NCBI RefSeq assembly: GCF_023715725.1
Contig: NZ_JAMBOT010000005.1
Span: forward strand, 248,001 to 312,000
Length of the DNA stretch: 64,000 nt
Origin: Paenibacillus pasadenensis
Lineage (GTDB): Bacteria > Bacillota > Bacilli > Paenibacillales > Paenibacillaceae
Direction: 5' to 3'
The translations under genes and the position numbers were made by a program. The notes below the pieces were generated by a model. It saw only the letters and a program-made list of their open reading frames with translations, searched no databases and was not told the origin of the DNA. Shown here piece after piece: positions 25,401-34,363 of the stretch. Within the stretch, counting starts at the first letter, position 1. Every line of letters starts with the position of its first letter.

Positions 25401-28115
25401 TTATTTTTGCTCGTTCAGCATTTGACGCAGAACGGTTTGCAGAATGCCGCCATTGCGGTAGTAGTCTACCTCAACAAGGGAATCCAGACGTACCGTAACC
25501 TGGAACTGGAAGGAGCTTCCGTCTTCGCGGGTAGCGGTAACGGTTACGCTGTCGCCAGGCTTCACATCATTGTTCAGGCCTTCGATATCAAACGTTTCGC
25601 GGCCCGTAATGCCAAGCGTTTTCCAGCCTTGGCCTTCCTGGAAGCAAAGCGGCAGTACGCCCATGCCGACCAGGTTGGCGCGGTGAATCCGCTCGAAGCT
25701 TTCGGTAATAACAGCTTTGACGCCGAGCAGGAACGTACCTTTAGCCGCCCAGTCGCGGGAGCTGCCGGTGCCGTACTCTTTACCGCCGATTACGATCAGG
25801 TTCGTTTTGTCGGCTTGGTATTTCATCGAGCCTTCGTAAACGGACATGACTTCATCCGTAGGCAGGTAAGTCGTGAAGCTGCCTTCCGTTCCCGGAGCAA
25901 CCTGGTTGCGGATACGGATGTTGGCGAACGTACCGCGAACCATAACCTCGTGGTGACCGCGGCGGGAGCCGTAGGAGTTGAAGTCCTTCTTCTCGACGCC
26001 GTGCTCGATCAGGTATTTGCCGCCCGGGTAGTCGGCACGGATGCTGCCTGCTGGAGAGATATGGTCCGTCGTAACGGAATCGCCCATAAGCAGGAGCGTT
26101 TTGGCATGTTTGATATCCGCTACATCGCGGATGCCGTCAGCCAGGTTATCGAAGAACGGCGGATTAGCGATGTACGTGGAATCTTCATCCCACTCGTACA
26201 GCTCGCCTTCCGGTACCGGAATTTGGTTCCAGCGTTCATTATGCGTGTAGACGTTGTCGTACTTGTCGCGGAACATTTGCGGCGTAATCGCGGCGCTTGC
26301 GGCATTGGCAATTTCCTCGGAGGAAGGCCAAATATCACGCAGGAATACCGGCTCGCCTTGCTGATCGTGACCGATCGGCTCGTTTGCGAAGTCGATGTTG
26401 ACCGTGCCGGCCAGAGCGTAAGCGACGACCAGCGGTGGAGAAGCCAGGTAGTTCGCTTTGATCTGAGCATGGATACGGCCTTCAAAGTTCCGGTTGCCGG
26501 ACAGTACGGCAGCAACCGTCATGTCATTATCGGCAATCGCTTGGCTGGTTTCGTCCGGCAGCGGGCCGGAGTTACCGATACAAGTTGCACAGCCGTAGCC
26601 GGCAACGTGGAATCCAAGCTGCTCCAAGTAAGGCAGGAGGCCGGCTTTCACGAGATAGTCGGTTACGACGAGCGATCCCGGAGTAAGGGAGCTTTTCACG
26701 TATTCCGGCTTAACGAGGCCTTTTTCTACTGCTTTTTTGGCAACGAGACCGGCGCCAAGCATAACGCTCGGGTTCGAGGTGTTCGTGCAGCTTGTAATAG
26801 CTGCAAGCACAACTGCGCCTGTACCCATGCGGCTTACTTTGCCGTTGTTGTGTTTTACTTCAACAACTTCTTCGATTTTGGCGTCGGAAAGTCCGTAACC
26901 GCCCTTGTCGACTGGAGTGCGGACAGTGCTGTTCCAAGCTTCCTTCATCTGGGTCAGCTCGATACGGTCCTGAGGACGTTTCGGGCCAGCCAGGGAAGGT
27001 ACGATTGTGGACAAATCCAGCTCGATCACATCGGTGAACTTAGGATCCGGCGTATCGTCCGTACGGAACATGCCTTGTTCTTTGTAGTAAGCTTCAACCA
27101 GTTCGATCTGCTCTTCCGTACGGCCTGTTTGCCGCAGGAAGTTCAGCGTAATGGCATCTACCGGGAAGAAGCCGACCGTTGCGCCGTATTCCGGAGCCAT
27201 GTTGGCAACCGTAGCACGGTCAGGCAAGCTGATGTTGGAAAGGCCAGGTCCGAAGAACTCGACGAATTTGCCGACTACGCCGCGTTTACGGAGAATTTCC
27301 GTAACCGTCAGAGCAAGGTCGGTCGCTGTTGCGCCTTCCGCGAGCATGCCTGTCAGCTTAAAGCCGATAACCTCAGGAGCGACAAAGTAGAGCGGCTGGC
27401 CGAGCATGCCGGCTTCCGCCTCGATGCCGCCAACGCCCCAGCCTACAACGCCGAGACCGTTGATCATCGTCGTATGGGAGTCCGTACCAACGAGGGAATC
27501 CGGGAATACAACCGTTTCGCCGTCGATGACTTTAGTAGCCGCTACGGATGCAAGGTACTCCAGGTTAACCTGGTGGACGATACCGGTATCCGGCGGTACA
27601 GCGCGGAAGTTGTCAAACGCTGTTTGCGCCCAGCGGAAAAACTTGTAACGCTCGGCGTTACGTTCGAATTCAATGCGCTGATTGATTTCGAGAGCGTCAG
27701 GCGAACCGTAGGCGTCAACCATGACGGAGTGGTCGATAACGAGGTCGACCGGTACGAGCGGATTGATCTGTTTTGGATCTCCGCCGGCTTTTTTGACCGT
27801 TTCGCGCATGGCGGCAAGGTCAACAACAACCGGGACGCCGGTCAAGTCCTGCAGGACGATACGTGCAGGAATGAACGGAATTTCTTTGTCTTCGCGTTTC
27901 TCTGCCCAGTTCATGAGCTGTTGAACGTGTTCGGAGGTAATGCCGCGGCCATCGAACTGGCGAATGGCGCCTTCAAGAAGGACTTTAATGGAGACTGGCA
28001 GCTTGGCGATGGATCCGTGTCCTTTTTCTTCAAGACCTTGAAGGCGGTAATACGTGTAGGACTTGCCGCCAACTTCAAGCGTAGAACGGACGGAATACTG
28101 GTTCTGCAATGGCAT
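25401..28115 (-). CDS. acnA: Aconitate hydratase AcnA (CitB)
   Basis: A 904-residue [4Fe-4S] enzyme that converts citrate to isocitrate in the TCA cycle. Iron-sulfur ligands lie in [17 protein letters not shown] and [14 protein letters not shown]. Other family motifs are [21 protein letters not shown] and [16 protein letters not shown]. The start ATG at 28115 (MPLQNQYSV) follows GAGGGGAG; an extension to 28244 lacks a site and adds unrelated residues. Full family length. Single gene. Members of this family can also bind RNA when the cluster is lost. Confidence 0.97.
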   Translation of the reverse strand: MPLQNQYSVRSTLEVGGKSYTYYRLQGLEEKGHGSIAKLPVSIKVLLEGAIRQFDGRGITSEHVQQLMNWAEKREDKEIPFIPARIVLQDLTGVPVVVDLAAMRETVKKAGGDPKQINPLVPVDLVIDHSVMVDAYGSPDALEINQRIEFERNAERYKFFRWAQTAFDNFRAVPPDTGIVHQVNLEYLASVAATKVIDGETVVFPDSLVGTDSHTTMINGLGVVGWGVGGIEAEAGMLGQPLYFVAPEVIGFKLTGMLAEGATATDLALTVTEILRKRGVVGKFVEFFGPGLSNISLPDRATVANMAPEYGATVGFFPVDAITLNFLRQTGRTEEQIELVEAYYKEQGMFRTDDTPDPKFTDVIELDLSTIVPSLAGPKRPQDRIELTQMKEAWNSTVRTPVDKGGYGLSDAKIEEVVEVKHNNGKVSRMGTGAVVLAAITSCTNTSNPSVMLGAGLVAKKAVEKGLVKPEYVKSSLTPGSLVVTDYLVKAGLLPYLEQLGFHVAGYGCATCIGNSGPLPDETSQAIADNDMTVAAVLSGNRNFEGRIHAQIKANYLASPPLVVAYALAGTVNIDFANEPIGHDQQGEPVFLRDIWPSSEEIANAASAAITPQMFRDKYDNVYTHNERWNQIPVPEGELYEWDEDSTYIANPPFFDNLADGIRDVADIKHAKTLLLMGDSVTTDHISPAGSIRADYPGGKYLIEHGVEKKDFNSYGSRRGHHEVMVRGTFANIRIRNQVAPGTEGSFTTYLPTDEVMSVYEGSMKYQADKTNLIVIGGKEYGTGSSRDWAAKGTFLLGVKAVITESFERIHRANLVGMGVLPLCFQEGQGWKTLGITGRETFDIEGLNNDVKPGDSVTVTATREDGSSFQFQVTVRLDSLVEVDYYRNGGILQTVLRQMLNEQK

Positions 28116-28327
28116 CTGGCTTGCTCCCCTCAGACGGATTTGCAATTGTTGAAACGAAAGTAGGCTGCGGGAGCGGTGGGAGACTCCGGGCAGGGCATGG
28201 AACAGAATTCTCACGGCGAGCATGCAAAAACGCCGGGAAACCATTAATCCGGCATTGGCTGCAAAATTGGTTTCTGTTTCATACAGTAAAACTTCATTTC
28301 AAAACCGCTTTAAACTTATTATAAACG

Positions 28328-28341
28328 GAACCATATGGTTC
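28328..28341. promoter_or_regulatory. Perfect 14-bp palindrome between acnA and the AI-2E-family gene
   Basis: GAACCATATGGTTC is a perfect inverted repeat in the divergent promoter region (28116-28481). It has the form of an operator but I cannot assign a regulator. I see no CcpC-type ATAA-N7-TTAT box that I trust. Confidence 0.35.
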
Positions 28342-28481
28342 GTAAAGGGATGAAGGCTTGAATCCCCAAGGCATTTCGGACGTATAAGCTAGGATATCCA
28401 TTGCGTAGTATTTGCAGTTAGGCCGTTGGATGATTATGATTTGGGAAACAGTAATTTTTGGAGCTATCGGGGGGAAAAAAC

Positions 28482-29690
28482 GTGGATTCAACTCAGCAGG
28501 AACGCCAGGAGGCTGCTCGCCTGAACCGGTTCCGCAAATTTTTTATTAACAACCAGTTTGTTCTGTTTCTGCTCGTATTGCTGCTGATTGCCGTTAATAT
28601 CTACTTATTTTCACAAATTAAGTTTGTATTTGCGCCGCTGCTTGTCCTGGCGAAAACCGTACTGCTGCCGCTGCTGCTGGCTGGCGTCGCTTATTACCTG
28701 CTGAACCCGCTTGTGAACTGGATGGAACAGCGCGGAATGAAGCGGGGATGGATCATCGCAGCGCTTTATATCATTATTATCGGCCTTTTGACGCTGCTTA
28801 TAACCATCGTTGTTCCGGTTATTCGCGTACAGATCGAAGGATTGATCCAAAACTTTCCTATGTATGTGAAATACGTGCAGGACACGGTTACGGAATATCT
28901 CGGAAGCGATATCGCCACGGATTTCCAGCAGTTTTTCAACTTTGACCTTCAAAAGATTATGAATGAGCTTTCGCAGCGGGCCGGGACAATTGTCCAGTCT
29001 ACACTGACCAATATTGGCGGCTTCATCGGTACAGTGACGGAATTTGTGCTGGCGCTCGTCACGCTGCCTTTTATTCTGTTTTACATGCTGCGCGACGGCA
29101 AAAAGCTGCCGGAATTCATTTTAAAGGTGCTTCCAACCGGAATTCGTCCCGAAACCCGGCGTGTACTGAGTGAATCCAATGATCAGATTAGCTCCTACAT
29201 CCGCGGTCAGATCATCGTTAGCCTTTGCATTGGATTACTATTGTATGTCGGATATTTGGTTATCGGTCTTCAATATTCGCTTGTACTGGCGCTTGTTGCT
29301 TCTTGCACCGCCATTGTGCCTTATATCGGTCCTGCTATCGCAATTACGCCGGCGCTTGTCGTCGCAGCGTTCACCTCACCGGTCATGCTGCTCAAAATGA
29401 TTGCCGTTTGGACCATCGTGCAGCTGATTGAAGGAAAATTTATCTCGCCTCAAATCATGGGCAAAACGCTCAGCATTCACCCTATTACCATTATTTTTGT
29501 CATTTTGACCTCTGGCAAACTGTTCGGCGTGTTAGGCGTTATTCTCGCTGTTCCCGGATATGCTGTCCTGAAAGTATTTGTAACGCATCTATTCCGCTGG
29601 TTCATGGTTAACTCCAAACTTTACGGACCAGAGCCGGAATATAAAATACTTAAATCAAGCCGCCCCGATTCCGAGCATCCGCTGCCTTAA
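28482..29690 (+). CDS. AI-2E family (PerM-like) membrane protein
   Basis: A 402-residue protein with about eight membrane helices: three at the N-terminus, a soluble segment (about 120-190), then paired helices with TLPFILFYMLRDGKKLPEF and YIRGQIIVSLCIGLLLYVGY, and a C-terminal region with IVPYIGPAIAITPALVVA and EGKFISPQIMGKTLSIHP. These are typical of the AI-2E transporter superfamily, whose substrates are mostly unproven. The GTG at 28482 is preferred because GGGGGG lies just before it; a TTG at 28458 is possible. A strong hairpin follows. Confidence 0.9.
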   Translation: MDSTQQERQEAARLNRFRKFFINNQFVLFLLVLLLIAVNIYLFSQIKFVFAPLLVLAKTVLLPLLLAGVAYYLLNPLVNWMEQRGMKRGWIIAALYIIIIGLLTLLITIVVPVIRVQIEGLIQNFPMYVKYVQDTVTEYLGSDIATDFQQFFNFDLQKIMNELSQRAGTIVQSTLTNIGGFIGTVTEFVLALVTLPFILFYMLRDGKKLPEFILKVLPTGIRPETRRVLSESNDQISSYIRGQIIVSLCIGLLLYVGYLVIGLQYSLVLALVASCTAIVPYIGPAIAITPALVVAAFTSPVMLLKMIAVWTIVQLIEGKFISPQIMGKTLSIHPITIIFVILTSGKLFGVLGVILAVPGYAVLKVFVTHLFRWFMVNSKLYGPEPEYKILKSSRPDSEHPLP

Positions 29691-29703
29691 CCGGAGCGGT
29701 GAA

Positions 29704-29757
29704 ACGAACAAGGAGCTCCAGCTGTCACAAATGTGACGGCGGGAGCTCCTTGTTCGT
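29704..29757. terminator. Strong hairpin between convergent genes
   Basis: ACGAACAAGGAGCTCC pairs perfectly with GGAGCTCCTTGTTCGT, with an inner GTCAC/GTGAC stem. It lacks a long T tract, but its place between convergent genes fits a bidirectional terminator. Confidence 0.75.
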
Positions 29758-29779
29758 CGGTTGAGGCGATTGCGGTCGG

Positions 29780-30130
29780 TTATTGAGCGGAATGGCTTTG
29801 AGCCCGGCTCAAATGGCTGCGCAACAAATAGGCCTTCCAGCGTGAAAGATGCACGCGTTTGGCTTCCGGACCTTTGCTGCCGAAAAAGACGGTGCTGTCT
29901 TCAACGGAGCTGATCAGTGCGGTGTTGATGTAGCAGACAGAGTTTACGGGATAGAACGACTCAATCCCGCGCAATCGGTTAATCTGTTCGGCAGACAGTT
30001 TCTTTTTTATATTGTAGTTGCTGCCGTGAAAGCTGACCAGACCCAGGGAACCGAGCTTATAGTACAGAATGTCCGTTTCAACATCAAAGTCCTCGTACAC
30101 GTTGCGGTCCTTTAATGGCACGTTAACCAT
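29780..30130 (-). CDS. LytTR-type DNA-binding regulator without receiver domain
   Basis: A 116-residue protein. Residues about 25-105 fit the LytTR DNA-binding fold: LGSLGLVSFHGSNYNIK, FYPVNSVCYINTALISSVED, then VHLSRWKAYLLR. There is no receiver domain or membrane segment, so any signal must come from elsewhere or from its expression level. The start at 30130 follows GGGGGAG. A perfect catabolite-responsive (cre) box lies 35 bp upstream (30165), which suggests CcpA control by carbon source. Confidence 0.75.
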   Translation of the reverse strand: MVNVPLKDRNVYEDFDVETDILYYKLGSLGLVSFHGSNYNIKKKLSAEQINRLRGIESFYPVNSVCYINTALISSVEDSTVFFGSKGPEAKRVHLSRWKAYLLRSHLSRAQSHSAQ

Positions 30131-30164
30131 TCCGTCTCCCCCTTGAACATATTAAAATAACAAT

Positions 30165-30178
30165 TGATAACGCTTACA
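30165..30178. promoter_or_regulatory. Catabolite-responsive element (cre) upstream of the LytTR gene
   Basis: TGATAACGCTTACA matches the CcpA consensus TGWNANCGNTNWCA at all positions. It lies 35 bp upstream of the LytTR start codon, where it would overlap or follow the promoter, so repression by CcpA is the likely effect. Confidence 0.6.
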
Positions 30179-30335
30179 TATCATAGCATACCGAAACGGT
30201 TTTGGAAAGAGTGCAGTGCTTGTTTACCATAACACGATAAAAAATGACCAATCATATCCTTCAGCATGGAACATGGCCGTTAAGGATGCTTCACAGCTGT
30301 CTGAGCCTCAAGTCATATCAAAGCCCAGTGCCCTC

Positions 30336-30344
30336 TGTTATAAT
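30336..30344 (+). promoter_or_regulatory. Extended -10 promoter of the GAF histidine kinase
   Basis: TGTTATAAT is an extended -10 element 43 bp upstream of the start codon at 30387. No good -35 is seen, which is acceptable with an extended -10. Confidence 0.45.
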
Positions 30345-30386
30345 GAAGATATTCAATTAACGTCGTAAAAGAAAACGGGTGGAAAA

Positions 30387-32048
30387 ATGAATCGAGAGCA
30401 ATTGATCTTCAGCTCTTTTGATGAAGCTGCTGATCATATTCTGGATGTGTTAAGCCGGGTCCTGCATCTCGACACCTTGTTTATCGCGACCAATGACGGC
30501 CGGACCAATCGAATCATTAAAGCTCATAACCGGAGCCGGCAGCTCGTTCGGGAAGGAACGAGTCTGCCATTTAAACAAGCCTATTGCAGTCTTGTGCCGA
30601 ACTCGGCAAGAGGCACGGCTGTAATTCCGAGCACGCGGCGCCATCCCGCCGCAGCCGAGATGGCGGTAACGAAAGCGCTTGGCGACAGCTCTTTTCTCGG
30701 CGTGCCGATTCACCGCTCGGACGGCACACTGTATGGCACGTTATGCGCAATGGACAAGCCGGACTATCCGTTTAGCGATTGGGAGATTCGCACGCTGCAC
30801 TCCATGGCGATGTTCCTAGCGTACGTCGTTGAGCTTGAAGCCGAGAACGTCCGGCAGCAGAAGCGCAGCGAGCTGCTGGCTTGGCACAAGCAGGAGACGG
30901 AGAGACAGCTGCAGCAGCTCAAGCAGCGGCAGCTGTCCGATCAGGCGAAGCTGGACCGCAGCTCCGATTTGCTTGCCATGCTGAGCCATGAGGTGCGCAA
31001 CTCGCTCAACGGAACCGTTGGCATGACTGAGCTGATGCAGCAGTCGCCAATGACGGAGGAGCAGCAGCTCTACATCCGTTTTATGGAGGAGAGCAACAAA
31101 AATTTGCTGCAGCTGCTCGACAATATGCTGGATTACAGCAAGCTGGATGAGGGCGAAATGATGCTCGAAGTCCATCCGATGGATCTGTTGTCGACAATGG
31201 AGGACAGCCTGCTGCTTTACGCTTCTCAGGCACAGCTGAAAAATCTGGAGCTGCTGCTCGATCTGGATCAAGAGCTTCCTCTGCTGTATGGCGATGCGGG
31301 GAAAATCAGGCAGATTGTGCTGAATTTGCTCAGCAATGCGATTAAATTTACAGATCAGGGCAGTGTTATGGTTCGGGTAAGAAGCGAGCCTGCGTCAGAC
31401 AGACACGGCTCCTTGAAGGTGCTGATTACGGTCTCTGACACCGGAATCGGAATGGCGGATGTGGAAAAGGATATGCTTTTTCGCAAATACAGCCGGCCTC
31501 ACGAAGACCGTCGCAAGCAAGACCCGGGCTCCGGGCTTGGTTTGTATATTTCGCGGATGCTTGCGGAGCTGATGAACGGCAGCCTGGAAGCTTCAAGCGA
31601 AAGCGGGAAAGGGAGTTGTTTCTTTCTCCAGCTGCAGCTGAGGGCCGAGCCAACTCCCCTTGTGCAGCTCAATCACGAGCCTGTCTCCGGCAGAAGAGTA
31701 CTGCTTCTCGGCGAGAGTGAAGAACAGACAAACATTCTCAGCCGCTTAATGAGCAGCTGGGGCGTCCAGGTGACTTCAAATCTCAGTCCCGCTGAATCTC
31801 TTCAACAGCTTCAGCGCGAGCCGGCTTTTGATGTCCTAATTGTTGATCATAGCTTCGCTGAATCGGGCGCGTTTCTGGCTCTTTTGTCGGAAGCGGAGCT
31901 TTGCAGTTTACCGCTTATCGTCATAACGCCGCTTGGCGTTAAGTTGGTCCCGAAGCTGCATGAACAGGCAATAGGTTTGCTCGTCAAGCCTGTTCGCCGA
32001 TTTTACCTTATGCATACGTTGACTGCTGCTCTGAAAAGAGAGGATTAA
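30387..32048 (+). CDS. GAF-domain hybrid sensor histidine kinase, cytoplasmic
   Basis: A 553-residue kinase without membrane helices. Domains: GAF (about 15-150), coiled linker rich in Gln (about 155-190), HisKA with H201 (LLAMLSHEVRNSLNG), HATPase with NLLSNAIKFTD, DTGIGM and GSGLGLYIS, then a C-terminal receiver-like domain from about 430. In that domain the usual acidic pair reads GE instead of DD, the aspartate region reads LIVDHSFAESG, and the conserved Lys is kept (LLVKPV). Phosphorylation there may be weak. No response regulator gene is adjacent, so it is an orphan kinase. The ATG follows GGGTGG. A terminator follows. Confidence 0.92.
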   Translation: MNREQLIFSSFDEAADHILDVLSRVLHLDTLFIATNDGRTNRIIKAHNRSRQLVREGTSLPFKQAYCSLVPNSARGTAVIPSTRRHPAAAEMAVTKALGDSSFLGVPIHRSDGTLYGTLCAMDKPDYPFSDWEIRTLHSMAMFLAYVVELEAENVRQQKRSELLAWHKQETERQLQQLKQRQLSDQAKLDRSSDLLAMLSHEVRNSLNGTVGMTELMQQSPMTEEQQLYIRFMEESNKNLLQLLDNMLDYSKLDEGEMMLEVHPMDLLSTMEDSLLLYASQAQLKNLELLLDLDQELPLLYGDAGKIRQIVLNLLSNAIKFTDQGSVMVRVRSEPASDRHGSLKVLITVSDTGIGMADVEKDMLFRKYSRPHEDRRKQDPGSGLGLYISRMLAELMNGSLEASSESGKGSCFFLQLQLRAEPTPLVQLNHEPVSGRRVLLLGESEEQTNILSRLMSSWGVQVTSNLSPAESLQQLQREPAFDVLIVDHSFAESGAFLALLSEAELCSLPLIVITPLGVKLVPKLHEQAIGLLVKPVRRFYLMHTLTAALKRED

Positions 32049-32057
32049 TAGTTGTGA

Positions 32058-32113
32058 TAAAAAAGGCTGCATTTGCAGCGCCTTTTTCCGGCGCCGCGAA
32101 TGCAGCCTTTTTA
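32058..32113. terminator. Bidirectional terminator between convergent genes
   Basis: AAAAAGGCTGCATT pairs with AATGCAGCCTTTTT around inner GCGCC/GGCGC. A and T tracts are on both sides, serving the kinase gene and the minus-strand isomerase gene. Confidence 0.92.
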
Positions 32114-32123
32114 TAGGTTGAAG

Positions 32124-32975
32124 CTAACTTTCTTCCCAGAAGCGCCGGACATTCGCCATGCCGACGCGGGAGCCGAACCGACAGTCCTCATGACCTTCGA
32201 ATTCAACGGAAATGTATCCGTCGTAACCGGAAGCTTTAATCGTGCGGATTACTTCCGGCATATCGATATCGCCTTGGCCGACGACGGCTCCGCGCAGGAA
32301 GTTGCCGGAGGCGGTCGTAAACCAGCCCTCGCCCGGATTCCGGTAGGAAGGACGAAGATAAAAGTCCTTCACATGCACGACCGAGGCGATCGGCAAATTT
32401 TTGCGGACAGCTGCAACGGAGTTTTCGTCCGCGCACATAAAGTTGCCGACGTCCAGCGTCGTCCTGAAGTTCGCGCGGTCGACAGCGGCGACGAGCGCCT
32501 GTACCCGGTCGCTAGCTTGAATGAAGTAGCCGTGATTTTCAACGCTCGTTGTAATGCCGAAGCCGGCGGCATAATCGGCGATTTCACGGCATGCAGCGGC
32601 GAGCCGGTCGAGCGAACGATTGAAGTTCTGGATGGACAGATCGGAGTCGCTGGCGACATCGTGGCGCATGAACCGGATGCCGAGCGCATGAGCGACATCC
32701 ACCTGTTTTTTCACGCGTTCAATCTCGGCCTGGTAGTCCTCGTCCGTCAGGCCTTGAAAATTCGCGCCGATGGCGTAGTTGGACAGTTCAATGCCGCGCG
32801 AAGCGGCTTTGTCGACAATCGCTCCGATAAGCTCCGGGGTCAGCTCAAAGCCGATCGGGACGATTTCCACATGCTCGCCGCCGTTGTCAGCTGTAAAATC
32901 GATGGCGTCGAGCACGGTCATTTCACCCTTGTGGATTGCACCGGACAGGCTGTACGTACTCAGGCCGATTTTCAT
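32124..32975 (-). CDS. Sugar phosphate isomerase/epimerase family protein (TIM barrel)
   Basis: A 283-residue xylose-isomerase-like TIM barrel protein: MKIGLSTYSLSGAI at strand 1, NGGEHVEIVPIGFEL, TSVENHGYF with a metal-ligand Glu, TTLDVGNFM, VHVKDFYLRP and GYISVEFEGHED with a second metal-ligand Glu. Such enzymes epimerise or isomerise sugars or inositol products. It overlaps the upstream dehydrogenase gene by 4 bp (ATGA), so the two form a coupled operon. The substrate is not evident. Confidence 0.9.
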   Translation of the reverse strand: MKIGLSTYSLSGAIHKGEMTVLDAIDFTADNGGEHVEIVPIGFELTPELIGAIVDKAASRGIELSNYAIGANFQGLTDEDYQAEIERVKKQVDVAHALGIRFMRHDVASDSDLSIQNFNRSLDRLAAACREIADYAAGFGITTSVENHGYFIQASDRVQALVAAVDRANFRTTLDVGNFMCADENSVAAVRKNLPIASVVHVKDFYLRPSYRNPGEGWFTTASGNFLRGAVVGQGDIDMPEVIRTIKASGYDGYISVEFEGHEDCRFGSRVGMANVRRFWEES

Positions 32976-34030
32976 GAAAAGGTCACCTCGGCACCTTTAG
33001 CTGCGGATTCGTAAATCGCGCACAAAATTTTCATCACCTCAACGCCGTCTTCGACCGGGCTGATTGGCTGTTTGTCGTTCACGATACAGTCGACAAAATG
33101 GTCGATCTCGCTTTGGAAGGCGCGGCCGATCTGCAGCCCGGAGCTGTCCGTTTGCGGGGAGATGTTCATAATGGTATCGTGTTTCTCGGTTACCATAACG
33201 ACAGCCGGATCGATTTCGAAACCGCCTTTTGTACCGAACAGCTTGACGATGCCCTCGTCCTTGACGGAATGTAGCGAGAAGCTCACGTCAACGAGCAGGG
33301 AGGCTCCGTTCTCGAAACGGATGAGGGCGTTAGCCATATCCTCAACGTCGTTTTGCTCTGCATTGTAGTCAGCCGCCATGTAGCGGGTCAAATGTTTGAC
33401 GTTGGCGCGGTTGCCGAGATGTTTATATTCGTTGGCGCTCACGGATTTGACCTTCGGACGGCCCATCAGATACCAGCACAGATCGATGACGTGAACGCCG
33501 ATGTCGATGACTGGGCCGCCGCCAGAGCGGGATTTGTCGGAGAACCAGCCGCCTGGATTGCCCATACGGCGGATATAGGACGCTTTAGCAAAGTAGAGAT
33601 CGCCGAATTCGCCCTCTTCAACGAAGGAGTTGAGCATCATAGCGTTCGGGTCATAACGGCGCACATAACCGACCATCAGCTTTTTGCCTGTTTTGCGGAC
33701 CGTTTCCTGAATTTGGAGAGCCTCTTCAACGGTGCGGCAGAGCGGCTTTTCGACAAGCACATGTTTACCGGCTTCAAGCGCTGCGATGCTGATCTCGGCA
33801 TGGGTATTGTTCCATGTGCAGATACTAACCGCATCGACATCCGGGTCGGCAAGCAGCTCATTATAATCCGTAAACACTTTGGAGGCTCCAAATTTCGCTG
33901 CAACCGCTTCCGCGCGTTCGCGGTTTAAATCGCAAATGGCGTATACCTCGCTGCTTTTGTTGGCGGCATAAGAGCTTAAATGAAATTCCGAAATCGATCC
34001 CGTTCCGATGACTCCGATTCGAATACTCAT
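32972..34030 (-). CDS. Gfo/Idh/MocA family NAD(P)-dependent dehydrogenase
   Basis: A 352-residue dehydrogenase: Rossmann fold with GVIGTGSISEFHLSSY at residues 6-21, EKPLCRTVEEA near 95 and the C-terminal domain with GGPVIDIGVHVIDLCWY near 170. It is the first gene of a two-gene operon with the TIM-barrel isomerase, a pairing seen in sugar and inositol catabolism. The ATG follows GGGAG. An AraC regulator gene is divergent (34364), probably its controller. Confidence 0.92.
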   Translation of the reverse strand: MSIRIGVIGTGSISEFHLSSYAANKSSEVYAICDLNRERAEAVAAKFGASKVFTDYNELLADPDVDAVSICTWNNTHAEISIAALEAGKHVLVEKPLCRTVEEALQIQETVRKTGKKLMVGYVRRYDPNAMMLNSFVEEGEFGDLYFAKASYIRRMGNPGGWFSDKSRSGGGPVIDIGVHVIDLCWYLMGRPKVKSVSANEYKHLGNRANVKHLTRYMAADYNAEQNDVEDMANALIRFENGASLLVDVSFSLHSVKDEGIVKLFGTKGGFEIDPAVVMVTEKHDTIMNISPQTDSSGLQIGRAFQSEIDHFVDCIVNDKQPISPVEDGVEVMKILCAIYESAAKGAEVTFS

Positions 34031-34202
34031 GCTTGCTTCACTCCCTATTGACTTGGTAACCTTGAAATATAAGATTGTAAAATTTTACGAAGCTTATATT
34101 TCTCGGAATGAAACGCACTGTGACACTAAAAGCGGCGGCAGCGTTTCACCTTGATATAGGGCAAGTATAACGGCGCGCCCGGCATCCCGCATGGGCGATT
34201 AT

Positions 34203-34227
34203 GCGCACAATTTGCACAAATGTGCGC
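34203..34227. promoter_or_regulatory. Inverted repeat in the divergent dehydrogenase/AraC promoter region
   Basis: GCGCACA and TGTGCGC are perfect inverted arms around an 11-base centre (ATTTGCACAAA). It lies between the minus-strand dehydrogenase start (34030) and the AraC start (34364), a fitting place for the AraC-type regulator. The rest of the 34031-34363 gap shows no other clear feature. Confidence 0.5.
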
Positions 34228-34363
34228 TTCGCCGTAAGGGCGCAGGAGGAAGCTGCTGCTGCGCCGGATCTTGCCTTTTAAAATTATGCTAGTCTCCGCT
34301 GCAACTCGCCCGCCGCCCGGACGCGGCCAGCTGGAGCATGAAGAACCGGAAGGAGCCGGAACG

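Noticed and set aside
25407..28163. A 918-codon open frame on the plus strand, opposite acnA
   Set aside because: It is the antisense of aconitase, kept open by codon bias in a GC-rich gene. It has no binding site and no recognisable domain.
32073..33014. A 313-codon plus-strand frame over the TIM-barrel isomerase gene
   Set aside because: Antisense shadow; the minus-strand product has family motifs and is coupled to its neighbour.
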